A DNA stretch of 8,328 bases from Ruaniaceae bacterium (GCA_030450655.1 JAKDIE010000045.1:1-8328); one strand, 5' to 3'; positions 1 through 5,739 are shown, counted from the stretch's first letter. The notes: a model not told the origin generated them from the letters alone. Made by a program: numbers and translations.

Positions 1-169
1 CGTGCGCGGGGCGCGCAATACGGTCCTGCCCCTGTGGGCGGAACACGTGGGCATTTGGGCGATGGCGGCCACCTCGGTGGTTGCGGTGGGTGCGCAAGCG
101 GCATGGGTGCCGAAGTACTCGGTCCACGCGAACCGCACCACGCGCCGCCGTGCCGGCCTCATCGAGTGA
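1..169 (+). CDS. C-terminal fragment of a probable membrane protein (possibly an MFS transporter)
   Basis: Reading from base 2, an open frame of 55 codons runs to a TGA at 167-169; the start lies outside the window. The visible part holds a hydrophobic run (about residues 16-37, GIWAMAATSVVAVGAQAAWV) followed by a short basic, hydrophilic tail rich in Arg. This is the shape of a last membrane segment with a cytoplasmic C-terminus. The first residues (ARNTVLPLWAEHVG) resemble segments seen in major facilitator transporters, which is the only hint of family. It is convergent with the dehydrogenase gene, only 4 bp separating the two stop codons, and no terminator hairpin is visible between them. 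The membrane nature is an inference from hydrophobicity, and the transporter assignment is weak. Confidence 0.45.
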   Translation, partial: VRGARNTVLPLWAEHVGIWAMAATSVVAVGAQAAWVPKYSVHANRTTRRRAGLIE

Positions 170-173
170 GCGG

Positions 174-1106
174 CTAGCGCGCCTGGTTCTCCAGGGGCTC
201 ACCGGCGAGGAGGTGGCGCACGTTCCGTGCGATCAGATCCGCCGCGCCGAGGGGCCGGTAGCCGGCAACGTGGGGCGTGATCAGGATTCCCGGCGCGTCC
301 CACAGGGGGCTCTCGGCGGGAAGCGGTTCGGTCCATGCGACATCGAGCGCCGCACCGGCGAGTTCGCCGGCTTCCAGCGCGGCCACGAGCGCCTCCTCGT
401 CGATGGTCACGCCGCGTCCCACATTGACGACGACGGCGTGTGGCGGCAGCAGGGCGAGCATCTCCGCATCGAGCGCGTTCGTGGTCTCGGCGCTCGCCGG
501 CAGGATCATCACGAGGACGTCCGTGGTGGGCAGTTCGGCGCGGATATCGCTCACCACGCGGTAGCCGCCGCGTTCGCCGTCGGACCGTGCCACACCCGTG
601 ACCTCGGCGCCGAGGGCGGTCAGGATCGGGGCGAGAGTGGAACCGATGGAGCCGAAACCCCAAATCAGGACGCGGGAGTTGATGAGAGAGAGGAGTTGCC
701 CCTGGGGGCGCAGGATGGGTGCGTTGAAGCCGTCCGCGTTCCACATGTGCGCCTTCTGACGTTCCATCAGGAGCGGCATTCTGCGGACCGTCGAGAGCAG
801 CATGGCGGTGGCGTGCTCGGCGACAGTTTGATCGTGGAGCCCGCGGCCGCTGCACACGAGCACGTCCGGGCCGATGGGCGATGCGAGGACGCGGTCCGGC
901 CCCGCCATGCAGGATTGCACCCACATGAGGTTCGTGAGGTGCGGGATGTTCTCGTCGAGCCATGCGACCGAGTTCACCCAGGTGACGAGTGCTTCGGCGT
1001 CGTAATCCGCACTTGAGAGCGGACGGTCCGGATCGTACTCGACGGCGTCGACGCCGCTGGGCAGATCGAGTGAAAGTTCCAGATCGGAGGGCACGAGAAT
1101 CTTCAT
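174..1106 (-). CDS. D-2-hydroxyacid dehydrogenase (NAD(P)-dependent)
   Basis: A 310-residue protein of the D-isomer-specific 2-hydroxyacid dehydrogenase family, which reduces 2-keto acids to D-2-hydroxyacids or the reverse in the cytosol. The Rossmann dinucleotide motif GFGSIG is at residues 150-155. The catalytic triad is visible: Arg231 in VNVGRG, Glu260 in DVAWTEPLP, and His279 in ITPHVAG. Residues 1-90 and the C-terminal end form the substrate-binding lobe. The length is that of the short family members (glyoxylate/hydroxypyruvate-reductase-like) and there is no C-terminal ACT or ASB regulatory domain, so it is not a typical long SerA even though serC lies 3.5 kb away. The substrate cannot be read from sequence. 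The ATG at 1104-1106 lacks a Shine-Dalgarno but has a TAGGCT hexamer six bases upstream, suggesting a leaderless mRNA. It is divergent from the purine permease gene. Confidence 0.9.
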   Translation of the reverse strand: MKILVPSDLELSLDLPSGVDAVEYDPDRPLSSADYDAEALVTWVNSVAWLDENIPHLTNLMWVQSCMAGPDRVLASPIGPDVLVCSGRGLHDQTVAEHATAMLLSTVRRMPLLMERQKAHMWNADGFNAPILRPQGQLLSLINSRVLIWGFGSIGSTLAPILTALGAEVTGVARSDGERGGYRVVSDIRAELPTTDVLVMILPASAETTNALDAEMLALLPPHAVVVNVGRGVTIDEEALVAALEAGELAGAALDVAWTEPLPAESPLWDAPGILITPHVAGYRPLGAADLIARNVRHLLAGEPLENQAR

Positions 1107-1112
1107 GATGCG

Positions 1113-1118
1113 AGCCTA
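1113..1118 (-). promoter_or_regulatory. Putative -10 element (TAGGCT) of the dehydrogenase gene
   Basis: On the minus strand TAGGCT fits the actinobacterial TANNNT -10 pattern and ends 6 bases before the ATG at 1106. That spacing would place the transcription start at or next to the start codon. No convincing -35 was found 16-19 bp further upstream, so the call rests on the hexamer, its position, and the lack of a ribosome binding site. Confidence 0.4.
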
Positions 1119-1175
1119 CCCCGCAGGCCCAGGCGCGTTCCGTCGGCTCTCCTTGCGCCCAACTGATGAGCGGAT

Positions 1176-1205
1176 TTCACGCAGATGGGCCGGATGCGGG
1201 ACACT
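1176..1205 (+). promoter_or_regulatory. Weak candidate promoter of the purine permease gene
   Basis: TTCACG (1176-1181, four of six matches to TTGACA) is followed after 18 bp by GACACT (1200-1205), a poor -10 that keeps the A at position 2 and the final T. It ends seven bases before the GTG at 1213, and there is no Shine-Dalgarno in front of that GTG, so leaderless transcription is plausible. The match is weak. Confidence 0.25.
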
Positions 1206-1212
1206 ACTGCGA

Positions 1213-2676
1213 GTGAGCACACCAGTTTCGCAATCCACTGAGAGCCGTACCTGGCTCGACCGCACTTTCAAAATCACCGAGCGTGGCTCGAGTGTCTCCC
1301 GCGAGATCCGTGGCGGATTCGTCACCTTCTTCGCGATGTCTTATATCCTCATCCTGAATCCACTCATTCTCGGCTACGCGCAGGACGGTACCGGGCAATA
1401 TCTTGGTGGCGGCGACGCCCCGAACCTCCCAGCCATCGCTGCGGGCACTGCGCTCGTTGCCGGCCTCATGTCCGTCCTGATGGGTACCGTTGCCAACTTC
1501 CCGATCGCGCTTGCCGCAGGTCTTGGCCTGAACGCCGTGGTCGCGTTCTCTGTGGCGGGATTGCCCGGCATGACTTGGGCGGACGCGATGGGCATCGTGG
1601 TTCTCGAGGGACTCATCATCCTGCTCCTCGTTCTGACCGGCTTCCGCGAGGCCGTATTCAGGGCAGTTCCACGCCAACTAAAGACGGCGATCTCCGTGGG
1701 AATCGGACTCTTCATCGCCCTGATCGGCCTGGTCGATGCTGGCGTGGTGCGCACGGGCAACGGCACCCCGTTGCAGCTCGGCGCGAACAACTCGCTCGGC
1801 ACCCTACCTGTACTCGTCTTCGTCATCGGATTTCTCCTGATGGCGGTGCTGATGGTCCTGAAGGTACGCGGCGCGATCCTCATCTCGATCGCCACCGGTA
1901 CGGTTCTCGCGATTATCGTGGAGGCCATCTTTAAGCTTGGCCCCGCGGGCGAGGATAACCCTGGAGGCTGGGGCCTCGCGGTCCCCGCAGTGCCAGAGTC
2001 CGTGATGCAAACCCCGGACTTCTCGACCCTCGGCCAAGTGTCGCTTTTTGGCTCCTTTGGCAAGATTGGTTTCATCGCTGCGGCGCTGTTGATCTTCTCT
2101 CTTCTTCTCGCAGACTTCTTTGACACGATGGGCACGATGGTGGCTGTTGGCGCCGAAGCCGATCTGCTCGACGAGGACGGCAACCCGCCGAATAGCACGC
2201 GGATCCTCATCGTTGACTCGGTGGCCGCGGCCGCCGGTGGTCTCGGAGGTGTCTCTTCCAACACGTCGTACATCGAATCGACCGCAGGAGTGGGCGATGG
2301 TGCGCGGACCGGTCTCGCGTCAGTCGTGACGGGAGGCATGTTCCTGTTCTCGATCTTCTTCGCTCCGCTCGTCGAGATGGTGCCGTATGAGGCCGCCACC
2401 CCGGCCCTCGTGATCGTCGGTTTCCTCATGATGACCCAGGTCACCGAGATCTCGTGGAAGGAGTGGGACATCGCGATCCCGGCATTCCTTACGATGATCA
2501 TGATGCCGTTCACCTACTCCATCACCGTGGGCATCGGTGCCGGCTTCATCGTCTACGTGGTGATGCAGATCGCCAAGGGCCGCATCAAGAAGATCCACCC
2601 ATTGATGTGGATCACGACCGTGCTGTTCCTGTTCTACTTCACGATGGAACCGATTCAGAGGCTCCTCAACGTCTAG
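1213..2676 (+). CDS. NCS2-family purine permease, AzgA-like (adenine/guanine/hypoxanthine uptake)
   Basis: A 487-residue polytopic membrane protein of the AzgA branch of the nucleobase-cation symporters, which import adenine, guanine and/or hypoxanthine with protons across the cytoplasmic membrane. The N-terminus SREIRGGFVTFFAMSYILIL (residues 29-48) with the following NP is the classic first segment of this branch. DFFDTMGT begins at residue 301, and SSNTSYIESTAGVGDGARTG (about 346-366) is the conserved family signature in the substrate/cation region. About a dozen hydrophobic segments follow each other up to the C-terminus, and the length is near normal for the family. The frame is open back to an ATG at 1105, but that would overlap the start of the divergent dehydrogenase gene and add 36 unrelated residues. 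GTG at 1213 gives the usual short N-terminus. Substrate preference within purines is not determinable here. Confidence 0.92.
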   Translation: MSTPVSQSTESRTWLDRTFKITERGSSVSREIRGGFVTFFAMSYILILNPLILGYAQDGTGQYLGGGDAPNLPAIAAGTALVAGLMSVLMGTVANFPIALAAGLGLNAVVAFSVAGLPGMTWADAMGIVVLEGLIILLLVLTGFREAVFRAVPRQLKTAISVGIGLFIALIGLVDAGVVRTGNGTPLQLGANNSLGTLPVLVFVIGFLLMAVLMVLKVRGAILISIATGTVLAIIVEAIFKLGPAGEDNPGGWGLAVPAVPESVMQTPDFSTLGQVSLFGSFGKIGFIAAALLIFSLLLADFFDTMGTMVAVGAEADLLDEDGNPPNSTRILIVDSVAAAAGGLGGVSSNTSYIESTAGVGDGARTGLASVVTGGMFLFSIFFAPLVEMVPYEAATPALVIVGFLMMTQVTEISWKEWDIAIPAFLTMIMMPFTYSITVGIGAGFIVYVVMQIAKGRIKKIHPLMWITTVLFLFYFTMEPIQRLLNV

Positions 2677-2700
2677 CGTCACATTTTCCAACTGTGGTAA

Positions 2701-2734
2701 CGAGGGTCCCAGCACGTGAACGCTGGGGCCCTCG
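2701..2734. terminator. Hairpin after the purine permease gene (probable terminator)
   Basis: Arms 2701-2713 and 2722-2734 pair over 13 positions (12 Watson-Crick plus one G-T wobble) around the loop ACGTGAAC. It lies 24 bp after the permease stop. No T-run follows, as is common for terminators in high-GC actinobacteria, so termination is likely but not certain. It also lies just upstream of the leader ORF and could contribute to regulation of the next gene. Confidence 0.65.
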
Positions 2735-2749
2735 CCTCGTCGTATGGCA

Positions 2750-2755
2750 TAGCAT
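2750..2755 (+). promoter_or_regulatory. Candidate -10 (TAGCAT) for the leader ORF and MFS exporter
   Basis: TAGCAT matches TANNNT and would start transcription around 2762, directly before the strong ribosome binding site. TATGGC at 2743-2748 is an alternative. The -35 position falls in the right arm of the terminator hairpin and shows no match to TTGACA, so an activator or extended -10 might be needed. Confidence 0.35.
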
Positions 2756-2766
2756 GCGGGTAGAAG

Positions 2767-2773
2767 AAGGAGG
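2767..2773 (+). promoter_or_regulatory. Strong Shine-Dalgarno (AAGGAGG) serving a 12-codon leader ORF
   Basis: AAGGAGG is 8 bases before the ATG at 2782, which is ideal spacing. It is 43 bases from the MFS start at 2817, too far to serve that start directly. It is the best ribosome binding site in the window. Confidence 0.75.
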
Positions 2774-2781
2774 CACACACC

Positions 2782-2820
2782 ATGGAGTCCTGTCTGCAAT
2801 CGCAGATGGTTGACCGGTGA
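2782..2820 (+). CDS. Leader peptide ORF (MESCLQSQMVDR), coupled to the MFS exporter
   Basis: ATG at 2782 opens 12 codons encoding MESCLQSQMVDR and ends in TGA at 2818-2820. It has a perfect AAGGAGG eight bases upstream. Its last bases form GTGA with the start of the exporter gene (GTG 2817-2819, TGA 2818-2820), the classical four-base overlap for translational coupling. The exporter has no ribosome binding site of its own, and its frame has a stop (TGA 2811-2813) just upstream, so GTG 2817 is its only usable start. Ribosomes finishing the leader would restart there. The peptide is not recognised. It could be a regulatory uORF that responds to ribosome stalling or simply a device for coupled initiation. 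Confidence 0.6.
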   Translation: MESCLQSQMVDR

Positions 2821-4283
2821 GCCGCACATTCGAATCCCTCGGATTCCACAACTACCGGCTCTGGTTCCTCTCTGCCCTCGTTGCGAACGTCGGCACGTGG
2901 ATGCAGCGAGTCGCCCAAGATTGGCTCGTCCTGACGCACCTCTCGGAAGATTCGGGCATCGCGGTGGGAATCGTCACCGGTCTTCAGTTCGCGCCAGTCC
3001 TTTTCGCGACCCCGCTTGGCGGGCTCCTCGCGGATCGCATGAACCGCCGCCACTTGTTGATGGCCACGCAGAGCGCTCTCGGCGTCCTGGCCGCGGCGCT
3101 CGGCATCCTCGTACTAACGGACACCGCAGAACTCTGGCATGTCTACGTGTTCGCTCTTCTTCTTGGGACCGTCTCGGCGCTGGACAATCCAGCCCGGATG
3201 ACATTCGTGGGCGAGCTCGTCCCGCGCCAGTCCATGGCGAACGCTGTGGGGCTCAACGGGGCCTCCTTCAACGCGGCCCGTCTCATTGGGCCGGGAGTCG
3301 CTGGGCTGATGATCGCGGCCGTGGGACCCGGCTGGGTCTTCATCATCAACGCCGCCACGTTTGCCGCCACCATCCTCGGTCTCGCGTTTATGCGGAAAAT
3401 GGAACTCATCCCGATGTCGGGTGCGTCAAAGAAGAAGGGCCAGCTCCGCGAGGCCGTCCGGTACGTTGGCGAGCGCCCGGACATCAAGCTGATCATGGTC
3501 GTGATGTCCGTGATGTCCGCTCTTGGGCTTAACTTCCAGCTCACCTCTGCGGTCATGGCGCGTGAAGCCTTCGATCGGGGTGCGGGGGAGTACGGCCTCC
3601 TGGGTTCGATCTTGGCGATCGGATCACTCTCGGGTGCGCTCCTCGCGGCACGGCGAAGCCGCCCCCGGCTACGGCTCGTGATCGGCTCGGTGTTCTTCTT
3701 TGGCGCGTGCATGGGCATCTCGGCGCTCATGCCGAGTTACTGGCTGTACGCAGTCTCGGGCATCCCCGTGGGCTTCTTCGCCACCACGGCGATGAACTCC
3801 GCCAACGCCACCGTGCAGCTCTCAACCTCACCCCAGGTGCGTGGACGCGTGATGAGCCTCTACATGATGGTGTTCATGGGTTCCACGCCGATCGGCTCGC
3901 CTCTCGTGGGCTGGATCGCCGAGACCTTCGGGGCCCGGTCGTCCGTGGGAGTTGGCGCGATTGCTTCGATGTCAGTTGCGCTGTGGTCCCTCTGGTACGC
4001 GCGCCGGCACTGGGACGTGCACCTCAAGTACCAACGCCATCCACGTCCGCACCTCTTGGTCGAGTCCGGCCCCGAGTACCCGCATCGGCCGATCGACCCG
4101 ACGGACCAGCCCGACGCCGACGGCGGCGGCGCCACTACGGGGGATGCGACTGCTGGGGACGATGCTGGCGCCGGAGGCGATGAAGCCCGAGACGGCAAAG
4201 GCGCGGACGAAGCCGTAGATCCGAAGGACAACACCGACGGCGACGACGGATCGGGGACGCAGCAAGAACCTGACTCACGCTAG
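2817..4283 (+). CDS. MFS exporter, EntS/MFS_3-like, with acidic C-terminal tail
   Basis: A 488-residue major facilitator transporter. The N-terminus with NVGTWMQRVAQDWLVL (residues 24-39) is typical of the MFS_3/enterobactin-exporter-like group. The loop between membrane segments 2 and 3 carries the MFS motif A as GLLADRMNRR (69-78). Hydrophobic segments continue to about residue 393. The group exports small molecules such as siderophores or drugs, and the substrate here is unknown. From about residue 426 the protein ends in some 60 residues rich in Asp, Gly, Ala and Glu, beyond the usual 400-430-residue core, presumably a disordered cytoplasmic tail. GTG 2817 is the only in-frame start after the stop at 2811 and overlaps the leader ORF stop as GTGA. 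It is convergent with serC, and its TAG lies inside a 13-bp direct repeat. Confidence 0.88.
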   Translation: MSRTFESLGFHNYRLWFLSALVANVGTWMQRVAQDWLVLTHLSEDSGIAVGIVTGLQFAPVLFATPLGGLLADRMNRRHLLMATQSALGVLAAALGILVLTDTAELWHVYVFALLLGTVSALDNPARMTFVGELVPRQSMANAVGLNGASFNAARLIGPGVAGLMIAAVGPGWVFIINAATFAATILGLAFMRKMELIPMSGASKKKGQLREAVRYVGERPDIKLIMVVMSVMSALGLNFQLTSAVMAREAFDRGAGEYGLLGSILAIGSLSGALLAARRSRPRLRLVIGSVFFFGACMGISALMPSYWLYAVSGIPVGFFATTAMNSANATVQLSTSPQVRGRVMSLYMMVFMGSTPIGSPLVGWIAETFGARSSVGVGAIASMSVALWSLWYARRHWDVHLKYQRHPRPHLLVESGPEYPHRPIDPTDQPDADGGGATTGDATAGDDAGAGGDEARDGKGADEAVDPKDNTDGDDGSGTQQEPDSR

Positions 4284-4292
4284 TCGAGGTGT
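4280..4292. repeat. Left copy of a 13-bp direct repeat (contains the MFS stop)
   Basis: CTAGTCGAGGTGT is identical to 4613-4625, 333 bp away. The palindromic CTAG supplies the TAG stop of the MFS gene here and the stop of serC (read on the minus strand) in the other copy. The identity ends exactly at both edges. Confidence 0.8.
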
Positions 4293-4317
4293 ACACAGGC
4301 GTTCTTCGGCCTGGACG

Positions 4318-4338
4318 CCAGCGGGCCCGGCCCGCAGG
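4318..4338. terminator. GC-rich hairpin 34 bp after the MFS stop
   Basis: GCGGGC (4321-4326) pairs with GCCCGC (4330-4335) across a CCG loop, and CC/GG extend it beyond an A-A mismatch. It is near the MFS 3' end and may terminate it. There is no T-run. Confidence 0.4.
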
Positions 4339-4387
4339 GCGAGCAATCACGATCAAAGGCCCGTGACCGGCACACTTTCGAAGAACG

Positions 4388-4435
4388 GGTTGCATCTGGT
4401 GACCAAAGACGCCCCTTTAGTCACCATATGCAGCC
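4388..4435. repeat. 48-nt near-perfect inverted repeat (21-nt arms, 6-nt loop)
   Basis: Arms 4388-4408 and 4415-4435 face each other around the loop ACGCCC. Of 21 positions, 18 are Watson-Crick and one is a T-G wobble (4390/4433); the exceptions are 4396/4427 and 4404/4419. Read on the minus strand the 4404/4419 mismatch becomes a G-U pair. It lies between convergent genes, so a bidirectional terminator is the simplest reading, but it is longer than most and lacks a T-tract. Confidence 0.7.
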
Positions 4436-4441
4436 ATAAGC

Positions 4442-4459
4442 CCCGAGACGCCCCTCGGG
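4442..4459. repeat. Second hairpin with the same ACGCCC loop
   Basis: CCCGAG (4442-4447) pairs with CTCGGG (4454-4459) around ACGCCC. Together with the neighbouring 48-nt hairpin it shares the ten bases AGACGCCCCT (4407-4416 and 4446-4455), 39 bp apart, at the same place in both loops while the stems differ. Confidence 0.55.
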
Positions 4460-4612
4460 ACACCCCAGTGGGCGGTGACACGGACCCCGCGGGCACGGCT
4501 CGCTGCCATCCAGGCAGTAGAACGTCTGTGACGGCCACCGTGGTGTGGACGCCCTCACTACGATGTCATTTTGCGCGGAGCAGAGCCGCAGAGCCCAGGC
4601 CCGGACGCAGGA

Positions 4613-4625
4613 CTAGTCGAGGTGT
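4613..4625. repeat. Right copy of the 13-bp direct repeat (contains the serC stop)
   Basis: CTAGTCGAGGTGT is identical to 4280-4292. Here it encodes, on the minus strand, the last codons of SerC (His-Leu-Asp-stop), so this copy is the one under protein-coding constraint and is probably the ancestral one. Confidence 0.8.
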
Positions 4626-5704
4626 GCGACTACCCAATCGATCGAGGCCGTCAGTGCGCGGACGTCATCGGGATCAACGGCAGGGAAGGTGCCAATCCGT
4701 AGCTGGTTGCGCCCGAGCTTCCGGTACGCGTCCACGTCCACGATCCCGTTATCGCGCAGGATCGCCTTCAGTAGGTTGACGTCGACACCCTCAAAGTCGA
4801 TTGTGGCGACGACCGGCGACCGGAGGGCGGGATCGGCCACGAAGGGCGTGGCGAAGCTCCGCTCCGCCGCCCACTCGTAAATGTGAGAGGAGGACTCGCG
4901 TGAACGTGCGGCAGCGGCGCCGAGCCCGCCGAGTCCAAGAAGGAAGTCAAGCTGTGCGGCCATCAACTCCAAGGTCGCGATCGCGGGCGTGTTCAGGGTC
5001 TGGTGGGAGCGCGAGTTCTCAATCGCAGCCGTGAGTGAGAAGAAGCGCGGGATCCACCGCTCGGCCGCCAGTTCCTCCGCGCGAGCCACAGCGGCAGGGG
5101 AGAGGACAGCGAACCAGAGACCGCCGTCGGCGGCGAAACACTTCTGAGGAGCGAAGAAGTAGGCGTCGGTCTGAGAAATGTCTACTTCCACCCCACCGGC
5201 AGAAGAGGTTGCGTCCACGACGATGAGTTGGTCGTTGCCCACACGTGTCACGGGAGCGATGACGCCGGTGGAGGTTTCGTTCTCGGGCCAGGCCAGCAGG
5301 TCCGCGCCCTCCTCCCCAGTGGGAACCGCGCACGAGCCGGGCACAGCACGAACTGCAATCGAGGGCTCAAGGAAGGGGGCGCCGTCGGTCTCCATGAAGA
5401 ACGAGTTCCCGAACTCGCCGAAGATGCCGTGGGCCGCGCGAGAACGCACTAGCGAATAGGTGGCAACGTCCCAGAAGGCAGTCCCGCCGCCGAGACCGAG
5501 CGTGACCTCGTAGCCATCGGGAAGGCTGAGGAGCTGAGCGAGTGATTCCTGGACGTGCGCCACGAGGTTCTTGACGGGCGCCTGCCGATGGGACGTGCCC
5601 AGGAGGGTGCTCTGTGCGAGCCTTGCGGCGGCCTCAGGGCGAACGCGTGAGGGACCAGAGCCGAATCGGCCATCGTGGGGAAGAATAGAGCGAGGAATCA
5701 ACAC
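4613..5704 (-). CDS. serC: Phosphoserine aminotransferase (actinobacterial type)
   Basis: A 363-residue cytosolic fold-type I PLP enzyme that converts 3-phosphohydroxypyruvate plus glutamate into O-phosphoserine and 2-oxoglutarate, the second step of serine synthesis; in some bacteria it also serves PLP synthesis. Visible features: the substrate-binding N-terminus RFGSGPSRVRPEA (from residue 13), GTSHRQAPV (36-44), the glycine-rich phosphate region GLGGGTAFWD (70-79), Asp164 in IVVDATSSAGG contacting the PLP ring nitrogen, and the Schiff-base Lys188 in FFAPQKCFAADGG. The length fits the family. The frame is open 134 codons further upstream, antisense to dtxR, but family similarity begins near the GTG at 5702-5704, so that start is chosen (TTG at 5699-5701 is an alternative). 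There is no Shine-Dalgarno; AATAAT seven bases upstream suggests a leaderless mRNA. It is divergent from the DtxR-family gene and convergent with the MFS gene. Confidence 0.93.
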   Translation of the reverse strand: MLIPRSILPHDGRFGSGPSRVRPEAAARLAQSTLLGTSHRQAPVKNLVAHVQESLAQLLSLPDGYEVTLGLGGGTAFWDVATYSLVRSRAAHGIFGEFGNSFFMETDGAPFLEPSIAVRAVPGSCAVPTGEEGADLLAWPENETSTGVIAPVTRVGNDQLIVVDATSSAGGVEVDISQTDAYFFAPQKCFAADGGLWFAVLSPAAVARAEELAAERWIPRFFSLTAAIENSRSHQTLNTPAIATLELMAAQLDFLLGLGGLGAAAARSRESSSHIYEWAAERSFATPFVADPALRSPVVATIDFEGVDVNLLKAILRDNGIVDVDAYRKLGRNQLRIGTFPAVDPDDVRALTASIDWVVAHLD

Positions 5705-5711
5705 GCGTCTG

Positions 5712-5739
5712 ATTATTTCACGAAGGCAGGGATTGTGAG
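5712..5739 (-). promoter_or_regulatory. serC promoter, overlapping the dtxR-like gene's start codon
   Basis: On the minus strand CTCACA (5739-5734, four of six matches to TTGACA) and AATAAT (5717-5712, five of six matches to TATAAT) are separated by 16 bp. Seven bases separate the -10 from the GTG at 5704, so transcription probably begins at or next to that codon. The -35 lies on the GTG start codon of the divergent regulator gene (5735-5737). Confidence 0.55.

Larger units (their letters stand above)
4284..4612. other. 329-bp non-coding, hairpin-rich segment bounded by direct repeats
   Basis: No plausible gene is present on either strand between the convergent MFS and serC stops. The segment is dense in potential structure: a GC hairpin at 4318-4338, a 48-nt near-perfect inverted repeat at 4388-4435, a 6-bp stem at 4442-4459, the palindrome CCCGCGGG at 4486-4493, a 5-bp stem CTGCC/GGCAG at 4503-4517 with a 5-base loop, and GCGG/CCGC at 4575-4589. 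CGTTCTTCG (4300-4308) and CGAAGAACG (4379-4387) are exact reverse complements and could pair at long range. GACGCC occurs four times in one orientation (4314, 4408, 4447, 4548). Its edges coincide with the 13-bp direct repeats. It could be a set of convergent terminators, a small non-autonomous inserted element, or a structured RNA, and the sequence alone does not decide. Confidence 0.5.

Noticed and set aside
81..1016. 311-codon plus-strand open frame opposite the dehydrogenase
   Set aside because: Composition (Arg, His, Gly, Asp) is that of a reverse shadow, and the minus strand encodes a complete enzyme with all catalytic residues.
174..1106. Calling the dehydrogenase serA because serC is nearby
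   Set aside because: It lacks the C-terminal regulatory domains of typical SerA, is not in an operon with serC, and the family has many substrates; the catalytic residues alone do not distinguish them.
1105..1212. 36-codon upstream extension of the purine permease from ATG 1105
   Set aside because: It overlaps the start of the divergent dehydrogenase, has no ribosome site, and adds residues absent from the family.
1374..2513. 379-codon open frame on the minus strand antisense to the purine permease
   Set aside because: It is rich in Arg, Thr, Ser and Pro with no recognisable domain, and lies fully opposite a clear transporter gene; long antisense frames are usual in GC-rich DNA.
4388..4459. 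Guanidine-II (mini-ykkC) riboswitch suggested by two hairpins with similar loops starting ACG
   Set aside because: That riboswitch needs ACGR loops; here both loops are ACGCCC, the stems are of very different size, and the position downstream of two convergent genes does not suit it.
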